64,000 bases of DNA, taken from Cohnella cholangitidis. GTDB taxonomy: Bacteria > Bacillota > Bacilli > Paenibacillales > Paenibacillaceae. The stretch is taken from positions 3,893,501-3,957,500 of the forward strand of contig NZ_CP041969.1 in the NCBI RefSeq assembly GCF_014107495.1, read 5' to 3'. Below the pieces are notes generated by a model that saw only the letters and a list, made by a program, of their open reading frames with translations, searched no databases and was not told the origin of the DNA. Below are positions 57,103 to 64,000 of this stretch, piece by piece (position 1 is the first letter of the stretch; each line of letters starts with the position of its first letter). The position numbers and the translations under genes were made by a program.

Positions 57103-57852
57103 ATGTCCGTGCTTCAAGAGAAAGTCATCTCCATTCTGGAAAAGAAAATCAAATTAATTAAAAGCGACAAAGACGCCCTTTATCTAGTCGGCCCGATTCA
57201 ACTGCCCGTGAGCTTGGACGGAGAAACCGTGACGTTCCAATGGTATTGTTGGCTGCAATGCGAAGAGGTGACGAATCATTTCGAACGAATCATCGAGAAA
57301 TTATCCTCCGTTAACTTGGCTGAAATGCAGCAATCCAGCGTTCTGGTCTACGGGGATTTCGCCTCCAATGAAGAGGCTCTAATTCGAATGCACTCCATTT
57401 GCCATACGGGAGACATTTTCGGCAGCCAAAGATGCGATTGCGGCTTCCAATTGGAGCAATCGTTGAAGATGATCGTGGAGCACGGGACCGGCGCTTTGTT
57501 CTATCTCGCCAACCATGAAGGAAGAGGGATCGGGCTTTTCAGCAAAGCTATGGCTTACGTTCTTCAAGAGAACGGATACGATACCGTGGAAGCCAATTTG
57601 AATCTCGGTTTCGTTGACGATGCACGGAATTACGGAGACGCTATCCGGATCTTGAAATCCCTGCGTTCTAAGCCGGTCATGCTGATTACCAATAACCCCA
57701 AGAAACTAGACGCCCTGAGGAGCTCCGGTATGGACTTGTCGGGCAGAGTGCCGTTATGGGGCAACGTTTCGGAGTTCAACGAGAAGTATTTGCAGACCAA
57801 GATCAATCGGTCCGGACATCTGGCCGCAAGCGGCAGCTGCCCGAACGACTGA
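57103..57852 (+). CDS. ribA: GTP cyclohydrolase II
   Basis: 249-aa single-domain GTP cyclohydrolase II. Zinc ligands are in CHTGDIFGSQRCDCG (Cys-x10-Cys-x-Cys), then LANHEGRGIGLFSK with the catalytic Arg, VEANLNLGFVDDARNYG and LLITNNPKK in the GTP-binding region. Converts GTP to 2,5-diamino-6-ribosylamino-4(3H)-pyrimidinone phosphate, formate and pyrophosphate. It is not fused to RibB or linked to ribDEH, so it is probably a second copy serving another pathway. It is intact and starts 83 bases after the RidA gene, converging with the monooxygenase gene five bases away. Confidence 0.9.
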   Translation: MSVLQEKVISILEKKIKLIKSDKDALYLVGPIQLPVSLDGETVTFQWYCWLQCEEVTNHFERIIEKLSSVNLAEMQQSSVLVYGDFASNEEALIRMHSICHTGDIFGSQRCDCGFQLEQSLKMIVEHGTGALFYLANHEGRGIGLFSKAMAYVLQENGYDTVEANLNLGFVDDARNYGDAIRILKSLRSKPVMLITNNPKKLDALRSSGMDLSGRVPLWGNVSEFNEKYLQTKINRSGHLAASGSCPND

Positions 57853-57857
57853 TTCCG

Positions 57858-58916
57858 TTATTTGCTCGTCGCCCTGCGAACGATCGGAGCCACTTCCGCG
57901 GCAAGCAGTTCGATGCCGGCTGCCACTTTCTTAAACGGTATGCCTCCGATATCGATTTGAGCGACAAAACGCCGATGTCCGAACAGCTCGTATTGACGAA
58001 GGATTTTTTCGCTGACTTGCTGCGGGCTGCCCACGAATAGCGCGGTATCCGGATCCGTCATTCGATCGAAGTCGGACCGGGACATCCCGAAGTCCATTCC
58101 TCTCTGGCGATCGACCGTTGACCGATAACCGGCATAATACGGATAAAATTCATCTTTGGCTTGTTGAGTCGTTTTGGCGAGATATCCATGCCCGGTTATG
58201 CTTAACTTGAGATCCTCCGCGGCATGGCCGGCCTCGATACCCGCTTGGCGGTAGGCTTCGACAAGCGGCATGAATCGCACGGAATCTCCGCCGAGTATAG
58301 CGACGGTCATGCCAATGCCCAGCTTTCCGGCGCGAGCCGCGCTCTTCTGCGTGCCTCCTACTCCCATCGATAGGGGCAAACGGTTTTGGATAGGGCGGGG
58401 CGCGATTTCGGCTTCGGTCAAAGACGGGCGAAAATGGCCGCTCCAGGTGATTCTATCCGTTTCGTTAAGCTTCAGGAAGAGCTCCAGATTTTCCGAGAAC
58501 AAGTTATCGTAATCCTCCGTGCCGTAACCGAACAAGGGGAACGATTCCAGGAATGCTCCCCGGCCGGCGATGATTTCCGCACGCCCGTCCGAGAGCAAAT
58601 CCAACGTAGCGAAGTCCTCGAACAGCCGCACGGGGTCAACCGTGCTTAGCACGGTGGTTGCGCTAGTTAACTTGATTCGTTTGGTTGCTTGGGCGATGGC
58701 CGCTAGAACAACCGGAGGAGCGGATACCGCATAGTCCAGACGATGATGCTCTCCGACCCCGAACACGTCAAGCCCCGCTTCATCCGCGAGCTTAGCCGAA
58801 TCTATGATTTCCCTTAACCTCTGCTTTGCGTTTATGGTTTGGCCGGTATGAGGATCCCGTACGATATCTCCAAGCGTATATAAGCCGATTTCCATGCCTG
58901 ATTTTGCGAGTTCCAT
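57858..58916 (-). CDS. LLM-class flavin-dependent monooxygenase
   Basis: 352-aa luciferase-like TIM-barrel oxidoreductase. Motifs include [44 protein letters not shown] and PLSMGVGGTQKSAARAG, which bind FMN or F420-type flavin. Start ATG behind AAGGAG. It is a tandem paralogue of the next minus-strand gene. Substrate unknown; both could use reduced flavin from a separate reductase. Confidence 0.92.
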   Translation of the reverse strand: MELAKSGMEIGLYTLGDIVRDPHTGQTINAKQRLREIIDSAKLADEAGLDVFGVGEHHRLDYAVSAPPVVLAAIAQATKRIKLTSATTVLSTVDPVRLFEDFATLDLLSDGRAEIIAGRGAFLESFPLFGYGTEDYDNLFSENLELFLKLNETDRITWSGHFRPSLTEAEIAPRPIQNRLPLSMGVGGTQKSAARAGKLGIGMTVAILGGDSVRFMPLVEAYRQAGIEAGHAAEDLKLSITGHGYLAKTTQQAKDEFYPYYAGYRSTVDRQRGMDFGMSRSDFDRMTDPDTALFVGSPQQVSEKILRQYELFGHRRFVAQIDIGGIPFKKVAAGIELLAAEVAPIVRRATSK

Positions 58917-59019
58917 ATTCTCTCTCCTTCAATCTCCCGCAGGGGAGAATGCTGTAGCCTAAGCCGCTGCCCGTAATAATGTTCCCAACAAATCTTTCGA
59001 CATTACTTCTTCCGTGGGA

Positions 59020-59061
59020 AAAGGCCCGAATCGGCTCATTAAGCGAGCGAATTCGGGCCTT
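59020..59061 (-). terminator. Rho-independent terminator (minus strand)
   Basis: AAGGCCCGAATTCG pairs with CGATTCGGGCCTT with one mismatch, followed by TTTT on the minus strand. It ends the upstream monooxygenase gene. Confidence 0.8.
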
Positions 59062-59069
59062 GTTTATGC

Positions 59070-60140
59070 TTAATCCACGCTCCGGGCAAGCTCCTTGCGC
59101 ACGATCGGCGCGACCTTGGTGCCGAGCAGCTCGATCGCTTTCAGCACTTCGCGGTGCGGCATCGTGCCGACGTTCGCGTGCAGGAAGAACCGGGTGACTC
59201 CTAGATTGCGGCGCAACAAAAGGATCTTCTCCGCGACGAATTCGGGATCTCCGACATAGAGGGCGCCCCGAAGGCTGCGCGCGGCGTCGAAAGCTCCGCG
59301 GTCGTAAGGCGGCCAGCCCCGCTCGCGTCCAATGACGTTCATCTGGGCTTGCGTAGAAGGGAAGAATAAGTCGGCAGCCTGCTCGGTAGTCTCTCCTACG
59401 AATCCATGGGAATGAGTCGCGATCTGCAACGCGTCCGGGTTGTGGCCCGCTCGCGCGGCGGCTTCCTTATAGAGATTAACTAAAGGGGCGAACCTCTCGG
59501 GCATTCCGCCGATGATGGCGAAAGCGATAGGAAGACCCAGCGTTCCCGCGCGTACGGCCGACTCCGGATTTCCGCCGCTTGCGATCCATACCGGAAGAGG
59601 GTTCTGCACGGAACGGGGGTACACCCCGCGGTTCTGGATGGCCGGACGATGACCGCCGCGCCAGGTGACTTTCTCCGAGGCTCTGATAGCCAGGAGAAGC
59701 TCTAGATTTTCTTCGAACAACTCATCGTAGTCGTCCAAGCTATATCCGAACAGAGGAAACGATTCGATGAACGAACCGCGGCCTGCCATGATTTCCGCCC
59801 GGCCGTTAGAGATGCCGTCCAAGGTGGAGAAAGCTTGATAGACGCGAACCGGATCGTCCGAGGACAGCACGGTAACCGCGCTCGTAAGCCTGATCCGCTT
59901 GGTCATGCTTGCCGCGGCCGCTAGAATGACGGCTGGCGAAGACGCGGCGTAATCGGCTCGATGGTGCTCCCCGATACCATACACGTCAAGTCCCACCTGA
60001 TCCGCGAGCACGATTTCCTCTACAGCATCGCGAATCCGCTGGGCATGGTTATAGGCTTTGCCCGTCACCGGATCTTGCGTCGCTTCCAAAAACGTACTGA
60101 TTCCAATTTCCATATTCATTGCCGAATCGGCCATTGTCAT
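59070..60140 (-). CDS. LLM-class flavin-dependent monooxygenase
   Basis: 356-aa luciferase-like flavoenzyme. Key blocks are [44 protein letters not shown] and [23 protein letters not shown] precedes ATG 60140. It shares its block order with the preceding paralogue but has its own terminator, and the two seem to have arisen by an old duplication. Role unknown. Confidence 0.92.
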   Translation of the reverse strand: MTMADSAMNMEIGISTFLEATQDPVTGKAYNHAQRIRDAVEEIVLADQVGLDVYGIGEHHRADYAASSPAVILAAAASMTKRIRLTSAVTVLSSDDPVRVYQAFSTLDGISNGRAEIMAGRGSFIESFPLFGYSLDDYDELFEENLELLLAIRASEKVTWRGGHRPAIQNRGVYPRSVQNPLPVWIASGGNPESAVRAGTLGLPIAFAIIGGMPERFAPLVNLYKEAAARAGHNPDALQIATHSHGFVGETTEQAADLFFPSTQAQMNVIGRERGWPPYDRGAFDAARSLRGALYVGDPEFVAEKILLLRRNLGVTRFFLHANVGTMPHREVLKAIELLGTKVAPIVRKELARSVD

Positions 60141-60292
60141 TCGCCTCCCTCAATATCTATAGTTTACTATAATAATTATTGCTTCTCAACTAAAGTAAGT
60201 AAATGTTGAAGTTGATACAAGACGGAGGTTCAAAGTAATATTCGTATTGCCGAAAGTTTACTGTTGATATAAGTTATAAGAAGTTGAATCGC

Positions 60293-60387
60293 AATAAACG
60301 GGTGCTTGATGAAGTCGGGCTGAGATTGCGGCCTCGTGCCGCTGACCGTCGATCTGATCTGGGTAATGCCAGCGTAGAGACGTTATT
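60293..60387 (+). ncRNA. TPP riboswitch (THI element)
   Basis: The conserved CTGAGAT (60320-60326) and CTGATCTGGGTAATGCCAGC (60354-60373) are the pyrimidine- and pyrophosphate-binding segments of the thiamine pyrophosphate aptamer. GGGTGC at the start and an AATAAACG/CGTTATT closing helix complete it. It is followed by a terminator, so it turns transcription off when TPP is abundant. No thiamine gene follows; only a fragment of a transporter gene is left. Confidence 0.93.
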
Positions 60388-60416
60388 GTCGAGCATGCTT
60401 TATGATGCCGTGCGCT

Positions 60417-60445
60417 AGCCTGCCCTTTAAGGGCAGGCTTTTTTT
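60417..60445 (+). terminator. Riboswitch-controlled terminator
   Basis: AGCCTGCCC-TTTAA-GGGCAGGCT, a 9-bp perfect stem followed by T7, 30 bases after the TPP aptamer. It is the expression platform. Confidence 0.9.
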
Positions 60446-60447
60446 AA

Positions 60448-60636
60448 TGGCTTCTGGCCCAGAGCATCAGGCGCGTTCACCGGATCGCCGTGGCGATGGA
60501 AGCGAAGCGGTTTGCCGGGGAAGCTAAGAGAACTTATTATTATATCATTGGCTACTCTTATCGGGATGCCGTGTTTGCCTTCTACGTGGTTGCCGTGCTC
60601 GGCGCGGCGTTAGCGGCCGGTATGGCGTGGCCATAG
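60448..60636 (+). pseudogene. 3' remnant of an EcfT/YkoC-type thiamine-precursor transporter gene
   Basis: A 62-codon frame directly after the riboswitch terminator reads WLLAQSIRRVHRIAVAMEAK and then RFAGEAKRTYYYIIGY ... DAVFAFYVVAVLGAALAAGM, ending TAG at 60634. This matches the coupling helices and last membrane segment of ECF transporter T components (Am-x-aRgF pattern). There is no start codon or ribosome site, and about 200 residues are missing. The YkoE/D/C operon normally under such a riboswitch is absent, so an internal deletion seems to have joined the leader to this tail. Confidence 0.75.
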
Positions 60637-60697
60637 GTGGACATTACGGATGTTCGATAAGGATTGCCGGAGAGCATAGGACGGAGTTGGAGGCTGC

Positions 60698-61186
60698 ATG
60701 ATGATTCTGAACGAGAAAATAAAAGCGTCAGAGGTGCTGTTGACGGGAGTTAACGGAGAGGATTTGGGCATTGTCTCGCGGGACGAGGCGTTGGCTATGG
60801 CTCGCAAGCTTAAGGTGGATTTGGCGTGCACGTCGTTGTTCAGCAGCCCCCCTCCTTGCAAGTTAGTCGCGCGAGGAGCGGCCAAGCAAGAGGCGGCAAA
60901 GCAAAAGCAGGACGAGCGCAAGAAGGATCAGCCTTTGAAGGTAAAGGAGATCCGGCTTACGGCGAATATCGAAGACCACGATTACGACACGAAATGCCGG
61001 CAAGCCGAGAAATTGCTCGCTTCGGGCAACGCGGTTCAGCTGGTCGTCAAAATACAAGGCAAGGAAGGTCCTAAAGCGAAGGAATTGTTGGAACGATTGC
61101 TGAAGGATCTGGCCGCAAGCGGCACCAAACAAACCGGAATTCAAGTCAGCGGCAAACAAGCGGCCGTCCAGGTCAATCCGTTGTGA
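60698..61186 (+). CDS. Divergent IF-3-like protein (infC paralogue)
   Basis: 162-aa protein with both IF-3 domains. The N-terminal domain is MILNEKIKASEVLLTGVNGE, then LGIVSRDEALAMARKLKVDL. In canonical IF-3 the next block is a PPVCR-I-MDYGK motif; here it is PPPCKLVARGAAKQ. A Lys/Gln-rich linker precedes the C-terminal domain (VKEIRLTANIEDHDYDTK), which lacks the usual RG-RE-xxH block. It is not beside rpmI and rplT, so it is not the main infC. TTGGAGG precedes ATG. Might modulate initiation or bind 30S subunits under special conditions. Confidence 0.82.
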   Translation: MMILNEKIKASEVLLTGVNGEDLGIVSRDEALAMARKLKVDLACTSLFSSPPPCKLVARGAAKQEAAKQKQDERKKDQPLKVKEIRLTANIEDHDYDTKCRQAEKLLASGNAVQLVVKIQGKEGPKAKELLERLLKDLAASGTKQTGIQVSGKQAAVQVNPL

Positions 61187-61225
61187 GCGGAAGATCGGCG
61201 GACCGACAGAAACGAGGATAACAAC

Positions 61226-62290
61226 ATGATGACATTCCCAGAAGCTATCGTACGCGAAATACGCGAGAACGCCGATCATGGCGATCATGCGGGGCGATTG
61301 ACCCCGCGCATATTGGACTTTATTTATGAAGCTAAGCTATTCAAACTATTCGTTCCCAAAGACTTGAACGGTTTGATGCTCCCCTTACCGGAAGCGTTGC
61401 GCGTGTTCGAACAGGCGTCGCGGATCGAGGGAAGCTTCGGATGGCTGGTTACGATCGGCTCAGGCGGAGGATTCTTCTCGGCGACATTGCCGCCGGATCA
61501 AGCCAAAGCGCTGTTTAGCGGCGCGAACGCGGTCGTCGCGGGCAGCGGCCATGCCAACGGAATCGCGCGAAGAGTGGAAGGAGGCTACGTCGTGAGCGGG
61601 CAATGGAAATATTGCAGCGGATCGACTTACGCGAGCGTGTTCACCGCTAATTGCCGCATTGAAGGGGAGTCTGGCGAAGAGGCGGAGATTCGCTCCTTCG
61701 CGTTCTTGCCCGATCAAGTGAACGTGATTCGCGATTGGAATTCCTTCGGATTGAAAGCGACGGAGAGCCATTCCATTGCGGTGGATAACGCGTTCGTTCC
61801 GGCGGAACGTACTTTCGATATCATGAGCGCTCCTAATTTTGACGATCCGATTTTCAAGTACCCGTTCATGCCGTTCGCCCAAACGTCTTTCGCCGCGGTC
61901 AGTCTCGGGATATGCAGGCATTTGTTGGAGGAGGCTCGCGCATTCGCCGATGCGAAGCGGGAGGAATGGTCGCATTCCCGTCCCGAGCGTCTGGGCGGAT
62001 TGCTTCGTGCGCTAGATGAACAAGAGCAAGAGCTGGAATCCGTTGCCGGACGATTCTATGGAACGGTCGAGCGTACATGGGAGCTTTTCGTTAGCGTGGG
62101 CTTTATGACGGAGGAGCAGCAGCGCGAGGTTAGAGAGGTTAGCCAAGGTTTGGCTAGAAGTACATTAGCATATGCGCATGCGATTTTTCCGCTGCTGGGG
62201 ATGGCTGTCTTGATGGAGGATAACCTGATCAACCGAATTTGGCGGGATCTTCATACGGTTACCCAGCATTCGGTGCTCGTTCCGGCGTAA
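61226..62290 (+). CDS. Acyl-CoA-dehydrogenase-fold flavoprotein (DszC/HpaB-like)
   Basis: 354-aa protein with the acyl-CoA dehydrogenase layout: an N-terminal helical domain with KLFKLFVPKDLNGL, a beta domain (VSGQWKYCSGSTYASVFTA, around residue 125) and a C-terminal helical bundle (AYAHAIFPLLGMAVLMEDN). The end VTQHSVLVP has the arrangement found in flavin monooxygenases of the DszC/SfnC group rather than true acyl-CoA dehydrogenases, since no obvious catalytic Glu base is seen. Substrate unknown. It lies 39 bases after the IF-3-like gene and ends at a strong terminator. Confidence 0.85.
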   Translation: MMTFPEAIVREIRENADHGDHAGRLTPRILDFIYEAKLFKLFVPKDLNGLMLPLPEALRVFEQASRIEGSFGWLVTIGSGGGFFSATLPPDQAKALFSGANAVVAGSGHANGIARRVEGGYVVSGQWKYCSGSTYASVFTANCRIEGESGEEAEIRSFAFLPDQVNVIRDWNSFGLKATESHSIAVDNAFVPAERTFDIMSAPNFDDPIFKYPFMPFAQTSFAAVSLGICRHLLEEARAFADAKREEWSHSRPERLGGLLRALDEQEQELESVAGRFYGTVERTWELFVSVGFMTEEQQREVREVSQGLARSTLAYAHAIFPLLGMAVLMEDNLINRIWRDLHTVTQHSVLVPA

Positions 62291-62309
62291 AAATGTAGCT
62301 ATAAAGTCA

Positions 62310-62346
62310 AAAGGCCGGGAGAAGGATTCTTCTCCTGGCCTTTTTC
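62310..62346. terminator. Bidirectional Rho-independent terminator
   Basis: A 16-base arm (AAAAGGCCGGGAGAAG) and CTTCTCCTGGCCTTTT form a long stem with one G-T wobble and a GATT loop. A-rich and T-rich flanks allow it to serve both converging genes. Confidence 0.92.
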
Positions 62347-62347
62347 A

Positions 62348-64000
62348 TCATATTTTCTCGATGTCGACTCGAGTAGAGAAGAAGGTGGCGCCGCCGCCCA
62401 TGTCGGCTAATCGCTGCGAGGTCAGCGAGTTGACGGCTTGAACGCCCTCGTTGCCGTGCTCCCACCATAAGCCTTGGCATACGAGTACGCCGGGCAGCAC
62501 GTTGTTCGCGACTTTGACCGTAATCCGGCATTCGCCTCGGTCGTTCCATAGTCGCACCCGATCTCCCTGCCGAAGTCCCCGGGCCGAGGCGTCCTCGGCG
62601 TTCATATCTGCGGTCGGCTGCTTCTCCAACCGCTTTAGTCGGTCCTGATTGCCGAAGGTTGAATTGATGTAACTGTGGTTAGGACCGGTCACGAGCAGGA
62701 AGGGCAGTTCCCCAGGCTCCTTAATCGGCGTATATTCGGGTACGGGAGGGAGTCCGGCCCTCAGCATCGCCTCCGAATACAGCTCGAACTTGCCGGAAGG
62801 CGTAGGAATTTTCTCCGGGAACGTCGTAGAGCTTTCCAGCTTCATTTTCGCCCAGCCGTTCCGCGCGAGTTCCTCGTAAGTGAGTCCGTTCAAGTATGGC
62901 GTGTTGCGGTCCAATGCTTGCCGGATCATCTGCTCTTCGGTCAAGTCGAACGCTTCCGGTTCGAAGCCCATTCGCAAGCCGAGCTCCTTGAACAGAGTGA
63001 AGTTGGATTTGCATTCTCCCATCGGTTCGATAATCGGCTCGTGCAATTGAACGTATAAATGCCAGTAGGAGGAGAATAGATCAAGATTCTCGAAGTGGCT
63101 CGTTGCCGGCAGTACCAAATCCGCATAAAGGCAAGTGTCGGTTAAGAACAAATCGTGAACGACGGTAAACAGGTTATCGCGCATCATGCCCCGGCGAACT
63201 TGGTTCTGATCCGGCGCGACGACGGCGGGATTGCTGTTGTACACGAATAGAAAATCAATGGCGGGATCGGCTTCCAATAACGCTTCCCCGAGCCGGTTCA
63301 TGTTGACGGAACGGACGTTTCGATCCGGCATCAAGTCGGGGCGCTCTAACTTATAGGCGTTCACCGCGGAATAATGGCTGTTTCCTTTGATCGCGCCGCC
63401 GCCCGGAATACCCCATTGTCCGGTCAAAGCGGGTAAACAAGCAATCGTACGGATGGCCATGCCGCCATTGTCGTGATGCTGCAAACCGTTGCCGATCCGA
63501 ATGAACGAAGGAGACGCATTGCCGTACTCGCAGGCCAGTCTGACGATAACGTCAGCCGGAATGCCCGTAATTTCCGCTACGCGCTCCGGAGGGTATAGCG
63601 CAGCTTGAGCGGCGAGCTCCTCGTACCCCTTCGTGTACTTCCCGATAAACTCCGCGTTCGTCAGCTTCTCCCGGATAAGCACATGCATGATCCCTAATGC
63701 CAAAGCCGTGTCAGTGCCCGGGATAATCGGGATGAACTCGTCGGCCCACGCGGAGGTTCTATTCCGATGGACGTCGATATGAACGATTTTGGCGCCGCGC
63801 TTGCGGGCTTCGTTCAGATACATGACCTGATGCATGTTAGTCGAGACCAGATTGCAACCCCAGACGAGCGCGTACTTCGAATGAATCGTATCCTCGGGAT
63901 CTATTCCCGCCGAGGCGCCCATCGTATAACGATAACCTGCCGATCCGGCCGCGTTGCAGATCGTGCGTTCCAACTGGCTCGCTCCGAGGCGATGGAAGAA
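62348..64000 (-). CDS. Molybdopterin-dependent oxidoreductase, C-terminal part (5' end outside window)
   Basis: At least 550 residues of a DMSO-reductase-family enzyme; the reading frame is open to the window edge (LGASQLERTICNAAG), so the true start and any N-terminal iron-sulfur site lie beyond. Visible are the cofactor-binding WGCNLVSTNMHQ, HIDVHRNRTSAWADEFIPI and PGTDTALALGIMHV blocks, GGMAIRTIACLPALTGQWGI and the C-terminal MoCo dinucleotide domain (SARGLRQGDRVRLWNDRGEC). Likely a cytoplasmic oxidoreductase (a formate-dehydrogenase-like or similar clade). Substrate not determinable here. Confidence 0.92.
   Translation of the reverse strand, partial: FFHRLGASQLERTICNAAGSAGYRYTMGASAGIDPEDTIHSKYALVWGCNLVSTNMHQVMYLNEARKRGAKIVHIDVHRNRTSAWADEFIPIIPGTDTALALGIMHVLIREKLTNAEFIGKYTKGYEELAAQAALYPPERVAEITGIPADVIVRLACEYGNASPSFIRIGNGLQHHDNGGMAIRTIACLPALTGQWGIPGGGAIKGNSHYSAVNAYKLERPDLMPDRNVRSVNMNRLGEALLEADPAIDFLFVYNSNPAVVAPDQNQVRRGMMRDNLFTVVHDLFLTDTCLYADLVLPATSHFENLDLFSSYWHLYVQLHEPIIEPMGECKSNFTLFKELGLRMGFEPEAFDLTEEQMIRQALDRNTPYLNGLTYEELARNGWAKMKLESSTTFPEKIPTPSGKFELYSEAMLRAGLPPVPEYTPIKEPGELPFLLVTGPNHSYINSTFGNQDRLKRLEKQPTADMNAEDASARGLRQGDRVRLWNDRGECRITVKVANNVLPGVLVCQGLWWEHGNEGVQAVNSLTSQRLADMGGGATFFSTRVDIEKI

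Overview
The window looks like chromosomal DNA of a spore-forming, carbohydrate-degrading member of the Paenibacillaceae (Paenibacillus/Cohnella type). The evidence is Firmicute-type ribosome binding sites (GGAGG), frequent TTG/GTG starts, two YesM/YesN-type two-component systems, LplB/LplC-type sugar permeases that lack their own ATPase, a CotS-type spore-coat kinase-fold protein, an SLH-domain surface protein and a UvrX/YolD damage-tolerance pair. No rRNA, tRNA, integrase, transposase or CRISPR-Cas locus was seen.

Layout. 0-11.4 kb: tail of an unknown gene, then a histidine kinase and short AraC-type regulator, followed by a GH42 beta-galactosidase, a GH95 alpha-L-fucosidase, a GH2 beta-galactosidase and a short-chain dehydrogenase. 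This is a fucogalactoside-trimming cluster. 11.6-13.7 kb: a LexA-controlled UvrX/YolD operon. 13.8-19.1 kb: small membrane proteins, an alpha/beta hydrolase, a helically phased array of DnaA-box-like repeats, and a TetR-MMPL efflux pair. 19.3-27.6 kb: a GH5 glucanase with LplB/LplC permeases, a binding lipoprotein and a second YesN/YesM pair. 27.7-35 kb: a 51-bp-period palindrome array, an OmpR-type two-component system, a second MMPL transporter, a second 51/61-bp repeat array and topoisomerase III. 35-39.3 kb: a coat operon on the minus strand with a SigK-like promoter, a DUF421 protein and a short-chain dehydrogenase. 39.4-47.4 kb: a complete sialic-acid operon with NanA, a GDSL esterase, an ABC importer, NanE, NanK, an RpiR regulator and a YhcH-family protein.

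47.5-60.7 kb differs from the rest. It carries a ComP-like kinase with a frameshifted NarL-type regulator, an SLH-anchored serine hydrolase, and a chorismate/GTP-using gene set: a TrpE-TrpG fusion, a PabB-like enzyme, RidA and GTP cyclohydrolase II. It also has two luciferase-like monooxygenases, and a TPP riboswitch whose operon has been lost except for a 62-codon tail of an EcfT-type gene. Five genes or fragments here carry single-base frameshifts, all in the same direction (one base missing), and two gene remnants are truncated at the 5' end. Either the region is decaying or the assembly has indel errors; the truncations cannot be indel errors. The window closes with a divergent IF-3 paralogue, an acyl-CoA-dehydrogenase-like flavoprotein and part of a molybdopterin oxidoreductase.

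The least explained signals are: (a) intergenic 21-22-bp elements at three loci, spaced 51 bp apart or 51 bp plus about one helical turn; (b) ten DnaA-box-like units spaced on average 10.5 bp apart; (c) the orphaned TPP riboswitch; (d) the chorismate + GTP cyclohydrolase II + RidA set; (e) the IF-3 paralogue.
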